Assembly: GCA_028641055.1 (NCBI GenBank)
Contig: CM054061.1
Location: 28,321,523-28,385,522 of the forward strand
Reading direction: 5' to 3'
DNA length: 64,000 bases
Source of the DNA: Alopecurus myosuroides
Taxonomy: Eukaryota; Streptophyta; Magnoliopsida; Poales; Poaceae
The notes below the pieces were generated by a model. That model saw only the letters and a program-made list of their open reading frames with translations, was not told the DNA's origin and did not search any database. Of the stretch, positions 21,913 through 32,533 are shown one piece after another. The position numbers and the translations under genes are program-made. Positions within the stretch are counted from its first letter, which is position 1, and each line of letters starts with the position of its first letter.

Positions 21913-24900
21913 TCATGTGGGTCTCATACCGATCTCCCTCGATGCACTTTCTATCACAAAACGTGATAGCCCTTTAGTAAAGGGATCTGCCAGATTTTTA
22001 GCCGACTGGATATAATCCACCGCTATCACTCCGGAGTTTCTTAAATGTCTGACAGCTTTTAATCTCATTTTTATGTGCTTTGTGGACTGTGCATTGTCCT
22101 TTGAACTCTTCACCTTGACAATTACTGTTTGATTGTCACAGTTCATAAGGATAGCCGGTACTGGCTTTTCAACCACATGCAAGTCCATCAAAAGATCTCG
22201 AAGCCATCCTGCTTCGACACTAGACGTGTCTAATGCTGTTAATTCTGCTTCCATTGTCGATCTCGTTAAGATCGTTTGCTTGCAAGACTTCCAGGAAACA
22301 GCAACACCTCCAAGGGTAAACACATACGCCGTTGTGGCTTTCATCTCATCAGCATCAGAGATCCAATTCGCATCACAATACCCTTCAAGTACCGAAGGAT
22401 ATCCACTGTAGTGAAGTCCATGGTTCACGGTACCTTTCAGATAGCGCATAATTCTTTCTACAGCATGCCAATGCACATCACCCGGATTGGAAACAAACCG
22501 GCTTAGTTTGCACACAGCAAACATGATGTCAGGCCTCGTAGCGCTCGCTAGATACATGAGTGAACCAATTACTTGAGAGTACCTCAGCTGATCCTTAGCT
22601 GTGCCTTCGAACTTTCGAATCTGCACACTAGGATCATATGGTGTTGGAGAAATTTTGCAGTCCGAATATCCAAAACGACTCAAAACCTTCTCAACATAAT
22701 GGGATTGCAGAAGTGTAATCCCACCCTCATTGTCTCTCAATAGCTTGATGTTCAAGATAACATCAGCCACACCAAGATCTTTCATCTCAAAGTTCTGGGA
22801 TAGAAATGACTTAACCTCATTGATTACTTTGAGGTTGGTCCCAAATATCAGTATGTCATCAACATACAAACACAAAATAACTCCTTCGCCCCCACCATGG
22901 CGATAGTATACACATTTGTCAGCTTCATTAACAACAAAGCCAACAGATGTTAAAGTTGTATTGAACTTCTCATGCCATTGCTTAGGTGCTTGTTTCAGCC
23001 CATATAAAGATTTCAGTAACTTACACACCTTTCCTTCTTGACCATCTAACACAAAGCCATCTGGCTGTTGCATATAGATTTCCTCGTCTAACTCTCCATT
23101 TAGGAAAGCCGTCTTAACATCCATCTGATGGACGAGAAGACCATGCGAGGCTGCCAACGAGAGTAATACTCGAATGGTGGTCAGTCTGGCCACCGGTGAA
23201 TAAGTATCAAAGAAATCTTCATCTTCTTTCTGGGAATAACCCTTGGCCACAAGTCTAGCCTTGTACTTTTCAATCGTACCATCAGGCCTAAGCTTCTTTT
23301 TGAACACCCACTTACATCCTAATGGTTTACAACCATAAGGACGTTCAGTGATCTCCCACGTTCCATTAGCCATGATGGAATCCATCTCGCTACGGACCGC
23401 TTCTCTCCAGTAGTCAGCATCTAGAGATGCATAAGCTTCTGAAATAGAAGTGGGAGTATCATCCACAAGGTACACAAGGAAATCATCACCAAAGGACTTT
23501 GCAGTCCTCTGTCTCTTGCCCCTACCAAGGGTTTCCTCGTCATCCTTCTCAGGATTCTCATCATGTGTTTGTTCATAATATTCCATAGGAATGGCAGGTT
23601 CAGGAGTCTCCTCTGATTCCTGTCTAGAAGTGCTTTGCATATCTCTCATAGGAAAAATATCCTCAAAGAATGTAGCATCTTTAGACTCCAAAATCGTACC
23701 GACCTTCACGTCAGGTACCTCAGATTTCACTACTAGAAATCTATAGCCAACGCTATTTTTAGCGTATCCCAAATTAACGCAATCCACGGTCTTTGGTCCA
23801 AGTTTACGCTTTTTGGGGATCGGCACATTGACTTTCGCCAAACAGCCCCAAGTACGTAAGTACGAGAGTGTTGTTTTTCTCTTCTCCCATTGCTCATAGG
23901 GAGTGACCTCATTGTCTTTCGTCGGAACTTTATTCAGGACATGACATGATGTCAATATAGGCTCCCCCCACCATGCCTTGGATAAACCCGATGTATCTAA
24001 CATGGCGTTAACCAAATCTGTTAGAGTACGGTTTTTCCTTTCGGCAACCCCATTTGACTGAGGTGAATAGGGAGGCGTCCTCTCGTGAATAATGCCATGT
24101 TCCGCACAGAAAGAGTCAAACTCATTAGAGAAATACTCTCCACCACGATCTGACCGGATTCGTTTAATTTTCTTTTCAAGTTGATTCTCAACTTCTGCCT
24201 TATAGATTTTAAAGTAGTGTAGAGCCTCATCTTTAGTGTTTAACAGATATACATAGCAAAACCTAGTGGAATCATCTATTAATGTCATGAAGTATCTCTT
24301 TCCAGCTTTAGTCAACACACCATTCATCTCACAGAGATCAGAATGTATGAGTTCTAATGGCGCCAAGTGTCTCTCCTCCGCAGCCTTGTGGGGCTTGCGA
24401 GATTGCTTTGCTTGTACACATGAGTGGCATTTAGAACCTTTGGCTAAAGTGAAACTTGGAATTAAATTTAGTTTTGCTAACCGCGTCATGCAACTGAAAC
24501 CAACGTGACAAAGACGTGAATGCCAAACTTCTGTTTCATTAACACTCGAATGAATATTGTTCACGACTTTATTACAAAAATCAGCGAGGGAAAAGCGGAA
24601 CAGACCTCCGCACTCATACCCTTTTCCAACAAACAGTCCATATTTCGTTACAACTACTTTATTGGACTCGAAAACCAACTTAAATCCTTCTCTACATAGA
24701 AGGGAGCCACTAACGAGATTCTTCTTGATGGCGGGGACATGCTGCACGTTCTTGAGCTGCACGATCCTTCCCGAAGTAAACTTCAGATCGACCGTGCCAA
24801 CACCAAGTACAGAAGCACTTGCGCCAATCCCCATCAATACGGACCCGTTCCTTGTGACCTGATAAGAAGAAAACAATGAGATGTCATCACACACATGAAT

Positions 24901-26178
24901 GTTTGCACCTGTGTCAATCCACCAATCAGTAGACTGACAAACTGAGAATACAGTAAACAAATTACCATACCCAGATGCCCCATTCTCATTGTTGCTCACG
25001 ATCATGTTGACAGCCTTGGAATCCTGTCCTGGCTTCACATACTTCTTTGGGCACTTCCCAGCCCAGTGTTCCAGTGAACCACAAGTGAAGCAGCCATCTT
25101 TCTTCTTATCCTTCTTGAAGATCTTCTTAGCCTTCTTCTTGAAGTCGGTATTCTGCTGGACACCAGTCCTCGCCTTGTTCTTGTGGGAGTTATAGTTCTT
25201 CTGTACCATATTGGCCGCAGAAGTCCCTTCATTCCCTTTTCCATGCGAGTCCTTTGCCCTCGAATTCTGCTCAACACTCAGATGGCCGATGACATCCTCT
25301 ACTGAGAATTCACGCCTCTGATGTTTCAGAGTGGTGGCAAAGCTCCTCCAGGAATTAGGCAGCTTGGCGATTATGCATCCCGCGACATACTTGCCCGGTA
25401 ACACGCACTTGAGAATTTCAAGCTCCTTAGCGATGCACTGTATCTCATGAGCCTGCTCCAAAACAGAACGGTTTTCGACCATTCTATAGTCATGGAACTG
25501 CTCTATACTGTACATCTCGCTGCCAGCATCGGTTGCGCCGAATTTGGATTCGAGCGCCTCCCACAAGTCCTTGGAAACCCGCACATGTAAATATGCGTCA
25601 ACAAACTTCTCTCCGATCACGCTTAGAACGCATCCAACAAAGACGACGGTGGCAACCCTAAACGCCTTCTCCTGATCAGGAGTAGTCGTTTCCGTGGGAG
25701 TGACACCGACGACCCAGAACACGTTCATAGCCGTGAGCCATAAGAATATTTTGGTCTGCCAACGCTTAAAGTACGTCCCCGTAAACGGGTCCAGTTTCAG
25801 TGCAGTAGCAAAACCATGAATTGAAAATTGCCTACACATATTAGGTTTTTGGATTGTTAAGAATTTAGGCAATTTAGAGATTAAATTAATCCAAGTATAA
25901 ATCATGAACATGACGTAGACATACTGATATTTAACCATGTTCGTGCATACTAGATTTATAGTAGATAAATCTACGCAAGCTACTAGTGTTGCACACATGG
26001 AAATAATAATGATAGGGATAAACGTGCTATACCCTGCAGTTGGCCAATTGGCAGTAGCCATAGCAGAGGCGGCGGCCGCGGCGGCGGCAGCGGCAGCAGC
26101 AGCGTTGGCGGCCTCAGCAGCAGCGGCCTCGGTGGCAGCAGCGGCGGCAGCAGCAGCTCGATCGGCTTCGGTGGCCAT
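21913..26178 (-). CDS. Copia polyprotein, intact copy (gag, protease, integrase, RT, RNase H)
   Basis: The 1421-residue open frame starts at ATG 26178, inside LTR 2. It opens with an alanine-rich tract (residues about 9-42), then a gag (UBN2-like) region, zinc knuckle CFTCGSLEHWAGKC (about 363-376), protease WWIDTGANIHVC (about 417-428), GAG-pre-integrase, integrase core with HSDLCEMN, RSDRGGEY and the SNGVAERKN helix, RT with catalytic YVDDIL near 1105, and RNase H with SCKQTILTRSTMEAE near 1300. Integrase before RT is the copia order. A GT-AG intron candidate (26032-25832, 201 nt) spans the LTR/internal boundary. Removing it keeps the frame. All key motifs are present, so this copy may be active; expression is not shown by sequence. 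The 545 bp left of the stop are non-coding 3' sequence. Confidence 0.95.
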   Translation of the reverse strand: MATEADRAAAAAAAATEAAAAEAANAAAAAAAAAAAASAMATANWPTAGYSTFIPIIIISMCATLVACVDLSTINLVCTNMVKYQYVYVMFMIYTWINLISKLPKFLTIQKPNMCRQFSIHGFATALKLDPFTGTYFKRWQTKIFLWLTAMNVFWVVGVTPTETTTPDQEKAFRVATVVFVGCVLSVIGEKFVDAYLHVRVSKDLWEALESKFGATDAGSEMYSIEQFHDYRMVENRSVLEQAHEIQCIAKELEILKCVLPGKYVAGCIIAKLPNSWRSFATTLKHQRREFSVEDVIGHLSVEQNSRAKDSHGKGNEGTSAANMVQKNYNSHKNKARTGVQQNTDFKKKAKKIFKKDKKKDGCFTCGSLEHWAGKCPKKYVKPGQDSKAVNMIVSNNENGASGYGNLFTVFSVCQSTDWWIDTGANIHVCDDISLFSSYQVTRNGSVLMGIGASASVLGVGTVDLKFTSGRIVQLKNVQHVPAIKKNLVSGSLLCREGFKLVFESNKVVVTKYGLFVGKGYECGGLFRFSLADFCNKVVNNIHSSVNETEVWHSRLCHVGFSCMTRLAKLNLIPSFTLAKGSKCHSCVQAKQSRKPHKAAEERHLAPLELIHSDLCEMNGVLTKAGKRYFMTLIDDSTRFCYVYLLNTKDEALHYFKIYKAEVENQLEKKIKRIRSDRGGEYFSNEFDSFCAEHGIIHERTPPYSPQSNGVAERKNRTLTDLVNAMLDTSGLSKAWWGEPILTSCHVLNKVPTKDNEVTPYEQWEKRKTTLSYLRTWGCLAKVNVPIPKKRKLGPKTVDCVNLGYAKNSVGYRFLVVKSEVPDVKVGTILESKDATFFEDIFPMRDMQSTSRQESEETPEPAIPMEYYEQTHDENPEKDDEETLGRGKRQRTAKSFGDDFLVYLVDDTPTSISEAYASLDADYWREAVRSEMDSIMANGTWEITERPYGCKPLGCKWVFKKKLRPDGTIEKYKARLVAKGYSQKEDEDFFDTYSPVARLTTIRVLLSLAASHGLLVHQMDVKTAFLNGELDEEIYMQQPDGFVLDGQEGKVCKLLKSLYGLKQAPKQWHEKFNTTLTSVGFVVNEADKCVYYRHGGGEGVILCLYVDDILIFGTNLKVINEVKSFLSQNFEMKDLGVADVILNIKLLRDNEGGITLLQSHYVEKVLSRFGYSDCKISPTPYDPSVQIRKFEGTAKDQLRYSQVIGSLMYLASATRPDIMFAVCKLSRFVSNPGDVHWHAVERIMRYLKGTVNHGLHYSGYPSVLEGYCDANWISDADEMKATTAYVFTLGGVAVSWKSCKQTILTRSTMEAELTALDTSSVEAGWLRDLLMDLHVVEKPVPAILMNCDNQTVIVKVKSSKDNAQSTKHIKMRLKAVRHLRNSGVIAVDYIQSAKNLADPFTKGLSRFVIESASREIGMRPT

Positions 26179-26950
26179 GTTGACGATGAGGTTGTAGTCG
26201 AAGTAGATGTACTACAGCAGCGAGCAGTCGCGTAGTAGACGCTCCCCAAAAACCTAATCGCCCCTCTCCCGTACAGGATCTAGAGAGGCGGGGTTTCGGA
26301 GGCCTGCTCTCCCGTCGGCCGTGTACGCGGTAGACGGGATGGGATCACCGGCGGCAGCAACAGGAGGTGGAACGACAGTGGGCGCAAAGAGGCGGCGTGT
26401 GTGAGATGTGTATACTGCGTCCGCCTGGGCCTCCAATTTATAGGCACGGCCGGGTAGGAGAACGGTCAATTTAATTGGCGTTTACTACAGCCGTTACCAC
26501 GTGATGAAGGCGGCGTTTTACTGCGCGCAGTTATCACACGCGATCAATACGGCTGTTACCAATATAAATGTGACGCATTTAGACAACAATAATTATGACG
26601 TCTCATATTATTGCCGTGTCTGTTGACTCCCCGTTTCCGACTGCCAAAATAAAGGCATCGGCTTGGCTCATTCCCGCAACCCGCGGCGCGTCGTGACGAG
26701 GCGAGGCGAGGCGAGGCGTGGCGAGGCGGGCGGCGGAGGAGGAGGAGCGCGCGTGTGGAACACCTCCACTACTCCTCTCTCTTCATACCAACTCACACTA
26801 GTGTGGAGAGAGCTCACCTTATAAACTGGTGCAAAACTCTCCCAACTAGCAATGTGGGACTAAACTCCCACCATTTGCTATGGCAGCATGGGCCTTAGGG
26901 ATTAAATGGAAATTGCCTAATGGGCCTGCTAGCCCATTCAAATTTCAGCA
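25855..26950 (-). repeat. J LTR 2, shared middle LTR
   Basis: It serves as the 5' LTR of copy 1 and the 3' LTR of copy 2. It differs from LTR 1 at about seven bases plus a longer GAGGC run (26697-26727). The polypurine tract of copy 2 (GGTGGGGGAT) abuts it at 26951. A TATA-like CTATAAATTGG on the minus strand lies near 26445, about 260 bp upstream of the polyprotein ATG. Confidence 0.9.
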
Positions 26951-27495
26951 ATCCCCCACCAGATCCCGAAGACCCATGGTGTTGTCCTCTGTTCCATTCA
27001 CTGTTTTTATATACCGGCATTTTCAGTGGAGACCCGTTAAGGTTGAACATCCACCTAGAACAAGTAGCTACACTATATCACAACTGAACAATGGACTATG
27101 CCTTGAATTGTCAGTTTGGCGTAAAATAGTTTCACTAAATGTCTTCCCAGTACTAGGCTGCCGAAGGCTGACCCCTCGGGTGGAGCATATTAGTCATACT
27201 CCTGGCCTATTCATGAACTTATTAGAGATCACCCAATCTCATAGACTGTGACCAGCAGTCAGGATCATATAGGTGTGTTCCTCCAAAGATCGCTCTGTAG
27301 GATAGCATCTTGCTTATATAAGCCTTGGAACACATTAAGACAAAAGTCAACCTGCCATACAGTTTTTGAGAGTACTGCATCTCCAGTGGAGTGGGTTAGT
27401 AAAAATTACTCTCCTCAGTTAACCACTAGCTTGTTTTCCCAGGTCCCACTTCACGGGATCTCCGATCACATAGGTTGGGTTACTGCCATGGCAAC

Positions 27496-30400
27496 TCATG
27501 TGGGTCTCATACCGATCTCCCTCGATGCACTTTCTATCACAACACGTGATAGCCCTTTAGTAAAGGGATCTGCCAGATTTTTAGCCGACTGGATATAATC
27601 CACCGCTATCACTCCGGAGTTTCTTAAATGTCTAACAGCTTTTAATCTCATTTTTATGTGCTTTGTGGACTGTGCATTGTCCTTTGAACTCTTCACCTTG
27701 ACAATTACTGTTTGATTGTCACAGTTCATAAGGATAGCCGGTACTGGCTTTTCAACCACATGCAAGTCCATCAAAAGATCTCGAAGCCATCCTGCTTCGA
27801 CACTAGACGTGTCTAATGCTGTTAATTCTGCTTCCATTGTCGATCTCGTTAAGATCGTTTGCTTGCAAGACTTCCAGGAAACAGCAACACCTCCAAGGGT
27901 AAACACATACGCCGTTGTGGCTTTCATCTCATCAGCATCAGAGATCCAATTCGCATCACAATACCCTTCAAGTACCGAAGGATATCCACTGTAGTGAAGT
28001 CCATGGTTCACGGTACCTTTCAGATAGCGCATAATTCTTTCTACAGCATGCCAATGCACATCACCCGGATTGGAAACAAACCGGCTTAGTTTGCACACAG
28101 CAAACATGATGTCAGGCCTCGTAGCGCTCGCTAGATACATGAGTGAACCAATTACTTGAGAGTACCTCAGCTGATCCTTAGCTGTGCCTTCGAACTTTCG
28201 AATCCGCACACTAGGATCATATGGTGTTGGAGAAATTTTGCAGTCCGAATATCCAAAACGACTCAAAACCTTCTCAACATAATGGGATTGCAGAAGTGTA
28301 ATCCCACCCTCATTGTCTCTCAATAGCTTGATGTTCAAGATAACATCAGCCACACCAAGATCTTTCATCTCAAAGTTCTGGGATAGAAATGACTTAACCT
28401 CATTGATTACTTTGAGGTTGGTCCCAAATATCAGTATGTCATCAACATACAAACACAAAATAACTCCTTCGCCCCCACCATGGCGATAGTATACACATTT
28501 GTCAGCTTCATTAACAACAAAGCCAACAGATGTTAAAGTTGTATTGAACTTCTCATGCCATTGCTTAGGTGCTTGTTTCAGCCCATATAAAGATTTCAGT
28601 AACTTACACACCTTTCCTTCTTGACCATCTAACACAAAGCCATCTGGCTGTTGCATATAGATTTCCTCGTCTAACTCTCCATTTAGGAAAGCCGTCTTAA
28701 CATCCATCTGATGGACGAGAAGACCATGCGAGGCTGCCAACGAGAGTAATACTCGAATGGTGGTCAGTCTGGCCACCGGTGAATAAGTATCAAAGAAATC
28801 TTCATCTTCTTTCTGGGAATAACCCTTGGCCACAAGTCTAGCCTTGTACTTTTCAATCGTACCATCAGGCCTAAGCTTCTTTTTGAACACCCACTTACAT
28901 CCTAATGGTTTACAACCATAAGGACGTTCAGTGATCTCCCACGTTCCATTAGCCATGATGGAATCCATCTCGCTACGGACCGCTTCTCTCCAGTAGTCAG
29001 CATCTAGAGATGCATAAGCTTCTGAAATAGAAGTGGGAGTATCATCCACAAGGTACACAAGGAAATCATCACCAAAGGACTTTGCAGTCCTCTGTCTCTT
29101 GCCCCTACCAAGGGTTTCCTCGTCATCCTTCTCAGGATTCTCATCATGTGTTTGTTCATAATATTCCATAGGAATGGCAGGTTCAGGAGTCTCCTCTGAT
29201 TCCTGTCTAGAAGTGCTTTGCATATCTCTCATAGGAAAAATATCCTCAAAGAATGTAGCATCTTTAGACTCCAAAATCGTACCGACCTTCACGTCAGGTA
29301 CCTCAGATTTCACTACTAGAAATCTATAGCCAACGCTATTTTTAGCGTATCCCAAATTAACGCAATCCACGGTCTTTGGTCCAAGTTTACGCTTTTTGGG
29401 GATCGGCACATTGACTTTCGCCAAACAGCCCCAAGTACGTAAGTACGAGAGTGTTGTTTTTCTCTTCTCCCATTGCTCATAGGGAGTGACCTCATTGTCT
29501 TTCATCGGAACTTTATTCAGGACATGACATGATGTCAATATAGGCTCCCCCCACCATGCCTTGGATAAACCCGATGTATCTAACATGGCGTTAACCAAAT
29601 CTGTTAGAGTACGGTTTTTCCTTTCGGCAACCCCATTTGACTGAGGTGAATAGGGAGGCGTCCTCTCGTGAATAATGCCATGTTCCGCACAGAAAGAGCC
29701 AAACTCATTAGAGAAATACTCTCCACCACGATCTGACCGGATTCGTTTAATTTTCTTTTCAAGTTGATTCTCAACTTGTGCCTTATAGATTTTAAAGTAG
29801 TGTAGAGCCTCATCTTTAGTGTTTAACAGATATACATAGCAAAACCTAGTGGAATCGTCTATTAATGTCATGAAGTATCTCTTTCCAGCTTTAGTCAACA
29901 CACCATTCATCTCACAGAGATCAGAATGTATGAGTTCTAATGGCGCCAAGTGTCTCTCCTCCGCAGCCTTGTGGGGCTTGCGAGGTTGCTTTGCTTGTAC
30001 ACACGAGTGTCATTTAGAACCTTTGGCTAAAGTGAAACTTGGAATTAAATTTAGTTTTGCTAACCGCGTCATGCAACTGAAACCAACGTGACAAAGACGT
30101 GAATGCCAAACTTCTGTTTCATTAACACTCGAATGAATATTGTTCACGACTTTATTACAAAAATCAGCGAGGGAAAAGCGGAACAGACCTCCGCACTCAT
30201 ACCCTTTTCCAACAAACAGTCCATATTTCGTTACAACTACTTTATTGGACTCGAAAACCAACTTAAATCCTTCTCTACATAGAAGGGAGCCACTAACGAG
30301 ATTCTTCTTGATGGCGGGGACATGCTGCACGTTCTTGAACTGCACGATCCTTCCCGAAGTAAACTTCAGATCGACCGTGCCAACACCAAGTACAGAAGCA

Positions 30401-31761
30401 CTTGCGCCGATCCCCATCAATACGGACCCGTTCCTTGTGACCTGATAAGAAGAAAACAATGAGATGTCAGCACACACATGAATGTTTGCACCTGTGTCAA
30501 TCCACCAATCAGTAGACTGACAAACTGAGAATACAGTAAACAAATTACCATACCCAGATGCCCCATTCTCATTGTTGCTCACGATCATGTTGACAGCCTT
30601 GGAATCCTGTCCTGGCTTCACATACTTCTTTGGGCACTTCCCAGCCTAGTGTTCCAGTGAACCACAAGTGAAGCAGCCATCTTTCTTCTTATCCTTCTTG
30701 AAGATCTTCTTAGCCTTCTTCTTGAAGTCGGTATTCTGCTGGACACCAGTCCTCGCCTTGTTCTTGTGGGAGTTATAGTTCTTCTGTACCATATTGGCCG
30801 CAGAAGTCCCTTCATTCCCTTTTCCATGCGAGTGCTTTGCCCTCGAATTCTGCTCAACACTCAGATGGCCGATGACATCCTCTACTGAGAATTCACGCCT
30901 CTGATGTTTCAGAGTGGTGGCAAAGCTCCTCCAGGAATTAGGCAGCTTGGCGATTATGCATCCCGCGACATACTTGCCCGGTAACACGCACTTGAGAATT
31001 TCAAGCTCCTTAGCGATGCACTGTATCTCATGAGCCTGCTCCAAAACAGAACGGTTTTCGACCATTCTATAGTCATGGAACTGCTCTATACTGTACATCT
31101 CGCTGCCAGCATCGGTTGCGCCGAATTTGGATTCGAGCGCCTCCCACAAGTCCTTGGAAACCCGCACATGTAAATATGCGTCAACAAACTTCTCTCCGAT
31201 CACGCTTAGAACGCATCCAACAAAGACGACGGTGGCATCCCTAAACGCCTTCTCCTGATCAGGAGTAGTCGTTTCCGTGGGAGTGACACCGACGACCCAG
31301 AACACGTTCATAGCCGTGAGCCATAAGAATGTTTTGGTCTGCCAACGCTTAAAGTACGTCCCCGTAAACGGGTCCGGTTTCAGTGCAGTAGCAAAACCAT
31401 GAATTGAAAATTTCCTACACATATTAGGTTTTTGGATTGTTAAGAATTTAGGCAATTTACAGATTAAATTAATCCAAGTATAAATCATGAACATGACGTA
31501 GACATACTGATATTTAACCATGTTCGTGCATACTAGATTTATAGTAGATAAATCTACGCAAGCTACTAGTGTTGCACACATGGAAATAATAATGATAGGG
31601 ATAAACGTGCTATACCCTGCAGTTGGCCAATTGGCAGTAGCCGTAGCAGAGGCGGCGGCCGCGGCGGCGGCAGCGGCAGCAGCAGCGTTGGCGGCCTCAG
31701 CAGCAGCGGCCTCGGTGGCAGCAGCGGCGGCAGCAGCAGCTCGATCGGCTTCGGTGGCCAT
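27496..31761 (-). pseudogene. Copia polyprotein, second copy with two nonsense mutations
   Basis: It is nearly identical to the copy at 21913-26178 and starts at ATG 31761 in LTR 3. TAG at 30646-30648 replaces the tryptophan in the zinc knuckle (LEHWAGKC). TGA at 30010-30012 replaces a cysteine just after LAKGSK in the integrase zinc region. No frameshift is visible. The remaining open parts still carry protease, integrase core, YVDDIL and RNase H motifs, but a full polyprotein cannot be made. Intact copy 1 next door could supply proteins in trans. Confidence 0.93.
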
Positions 31762-32528
31762 GTTGACGATGAGGTTGTAGTCGAAGTAGATGTACTACAG
31801 CAGCGAGCAGTCGCGTAGTAGACGCTCCCCAAAAACCTAATCGCCCCTCTCCCGTACAGGATCTAGAGAGACGGGGTTTCGGAGGCCTGCTCTCCCGTCG
31901 GCCGTGTACGCGGTAGACGGGATGGGATCACCGGCGACAGCAACAGGAGGTGGAACGACAGTGGGCGCAAAGAGGCGGCGTGTGTGAGATGTGTATACTG
32001 CGTCCGCCTGGGCCTCCAATTTATAGGCACGGCCGGGTAGGAGAACGGTCAATTTAATTGACGTTTACTACAGCCGTTACCACGTGATAAAGGCGGCGTT
32101 TTACTGCGCGCAGTTATCACACGCGATCAATACGGCTGTTACCAATATAAATGTGACACATTTAGACAACAATAATTATGACGTCTCATATTATTGCCGT
32201 GTCTGTTGACTCCCCGTTTCCGACTGCCAAAATAAAGGCATCGGCTCGGCTCATTCCCGCAACCCGCGGCGCGTCGTGACGAGGCGAGGCGAGGCGTGGC
32301 GAGGCGGGCGGCGGAGGAGGAGGAGCGCGCGTGTGGAACACCTCCACTACTCCTCTCTCTTCATACCAACTCACACTAGTGGGGAGAGAGCTCAACTTAT
32401 AAACTGGTTCAAAACTCTCCCAACTAGCAATGTGGGACTAAACTCCCACCATTTGCTATGGCAGCATGGGCCTTAGGGATTAAATGGAAATTGCCTAATG
32501 GGCCTGCTAGCCCATTCGAATTTCAGAA
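31438..32528 (-). repeat. J LTR 3 (5' LTR of internal copy 2)
   Basis: The outer end is ...TTTCAGAA where LTRs 1 and 2 have ...TTTCAGCA, so the terminal TG (minus strand) has mutated to TT. The AGAAC duplication follows directly at 32529. It contains the TATA-like CTATAAATTGG near 32025 and the start codon at 31761. Confidence 0.88.
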
Positions 32529-32533
32529 AGAAC

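Larger units (their letters stand above)
20292..32528 (-). mobile_element. J, tandem Ty1/copia array: LTR-internal-LTR-internal-LTR
   Basis: Three LTRs (20292-21367, 25855-26950, 31438-32528) alternate with two internal regions of about 4.49 kb. A perfect 5-bp target duplication AGAAC flanks only the outer ends (20287-20291 and 32529-32533). The internal copies differ at about 22 positions by my eye count, about 0.5 percent. One duplication pair around three LTRs is what unequal recombination between LTRs of a single insertion produces. The array sits in a coding exon of the antisense gene of G. PBS: none of the usual TGGTATCAGAGC type follows the LTRs. Confidence 0.93.

Noticed and set aside
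21665..22015. Plus-strand frame of 116 codons, repeated at 27248
   Set aside because: Overlaps the 3' end of the copia polyprotein on the other strand; shadow frame.
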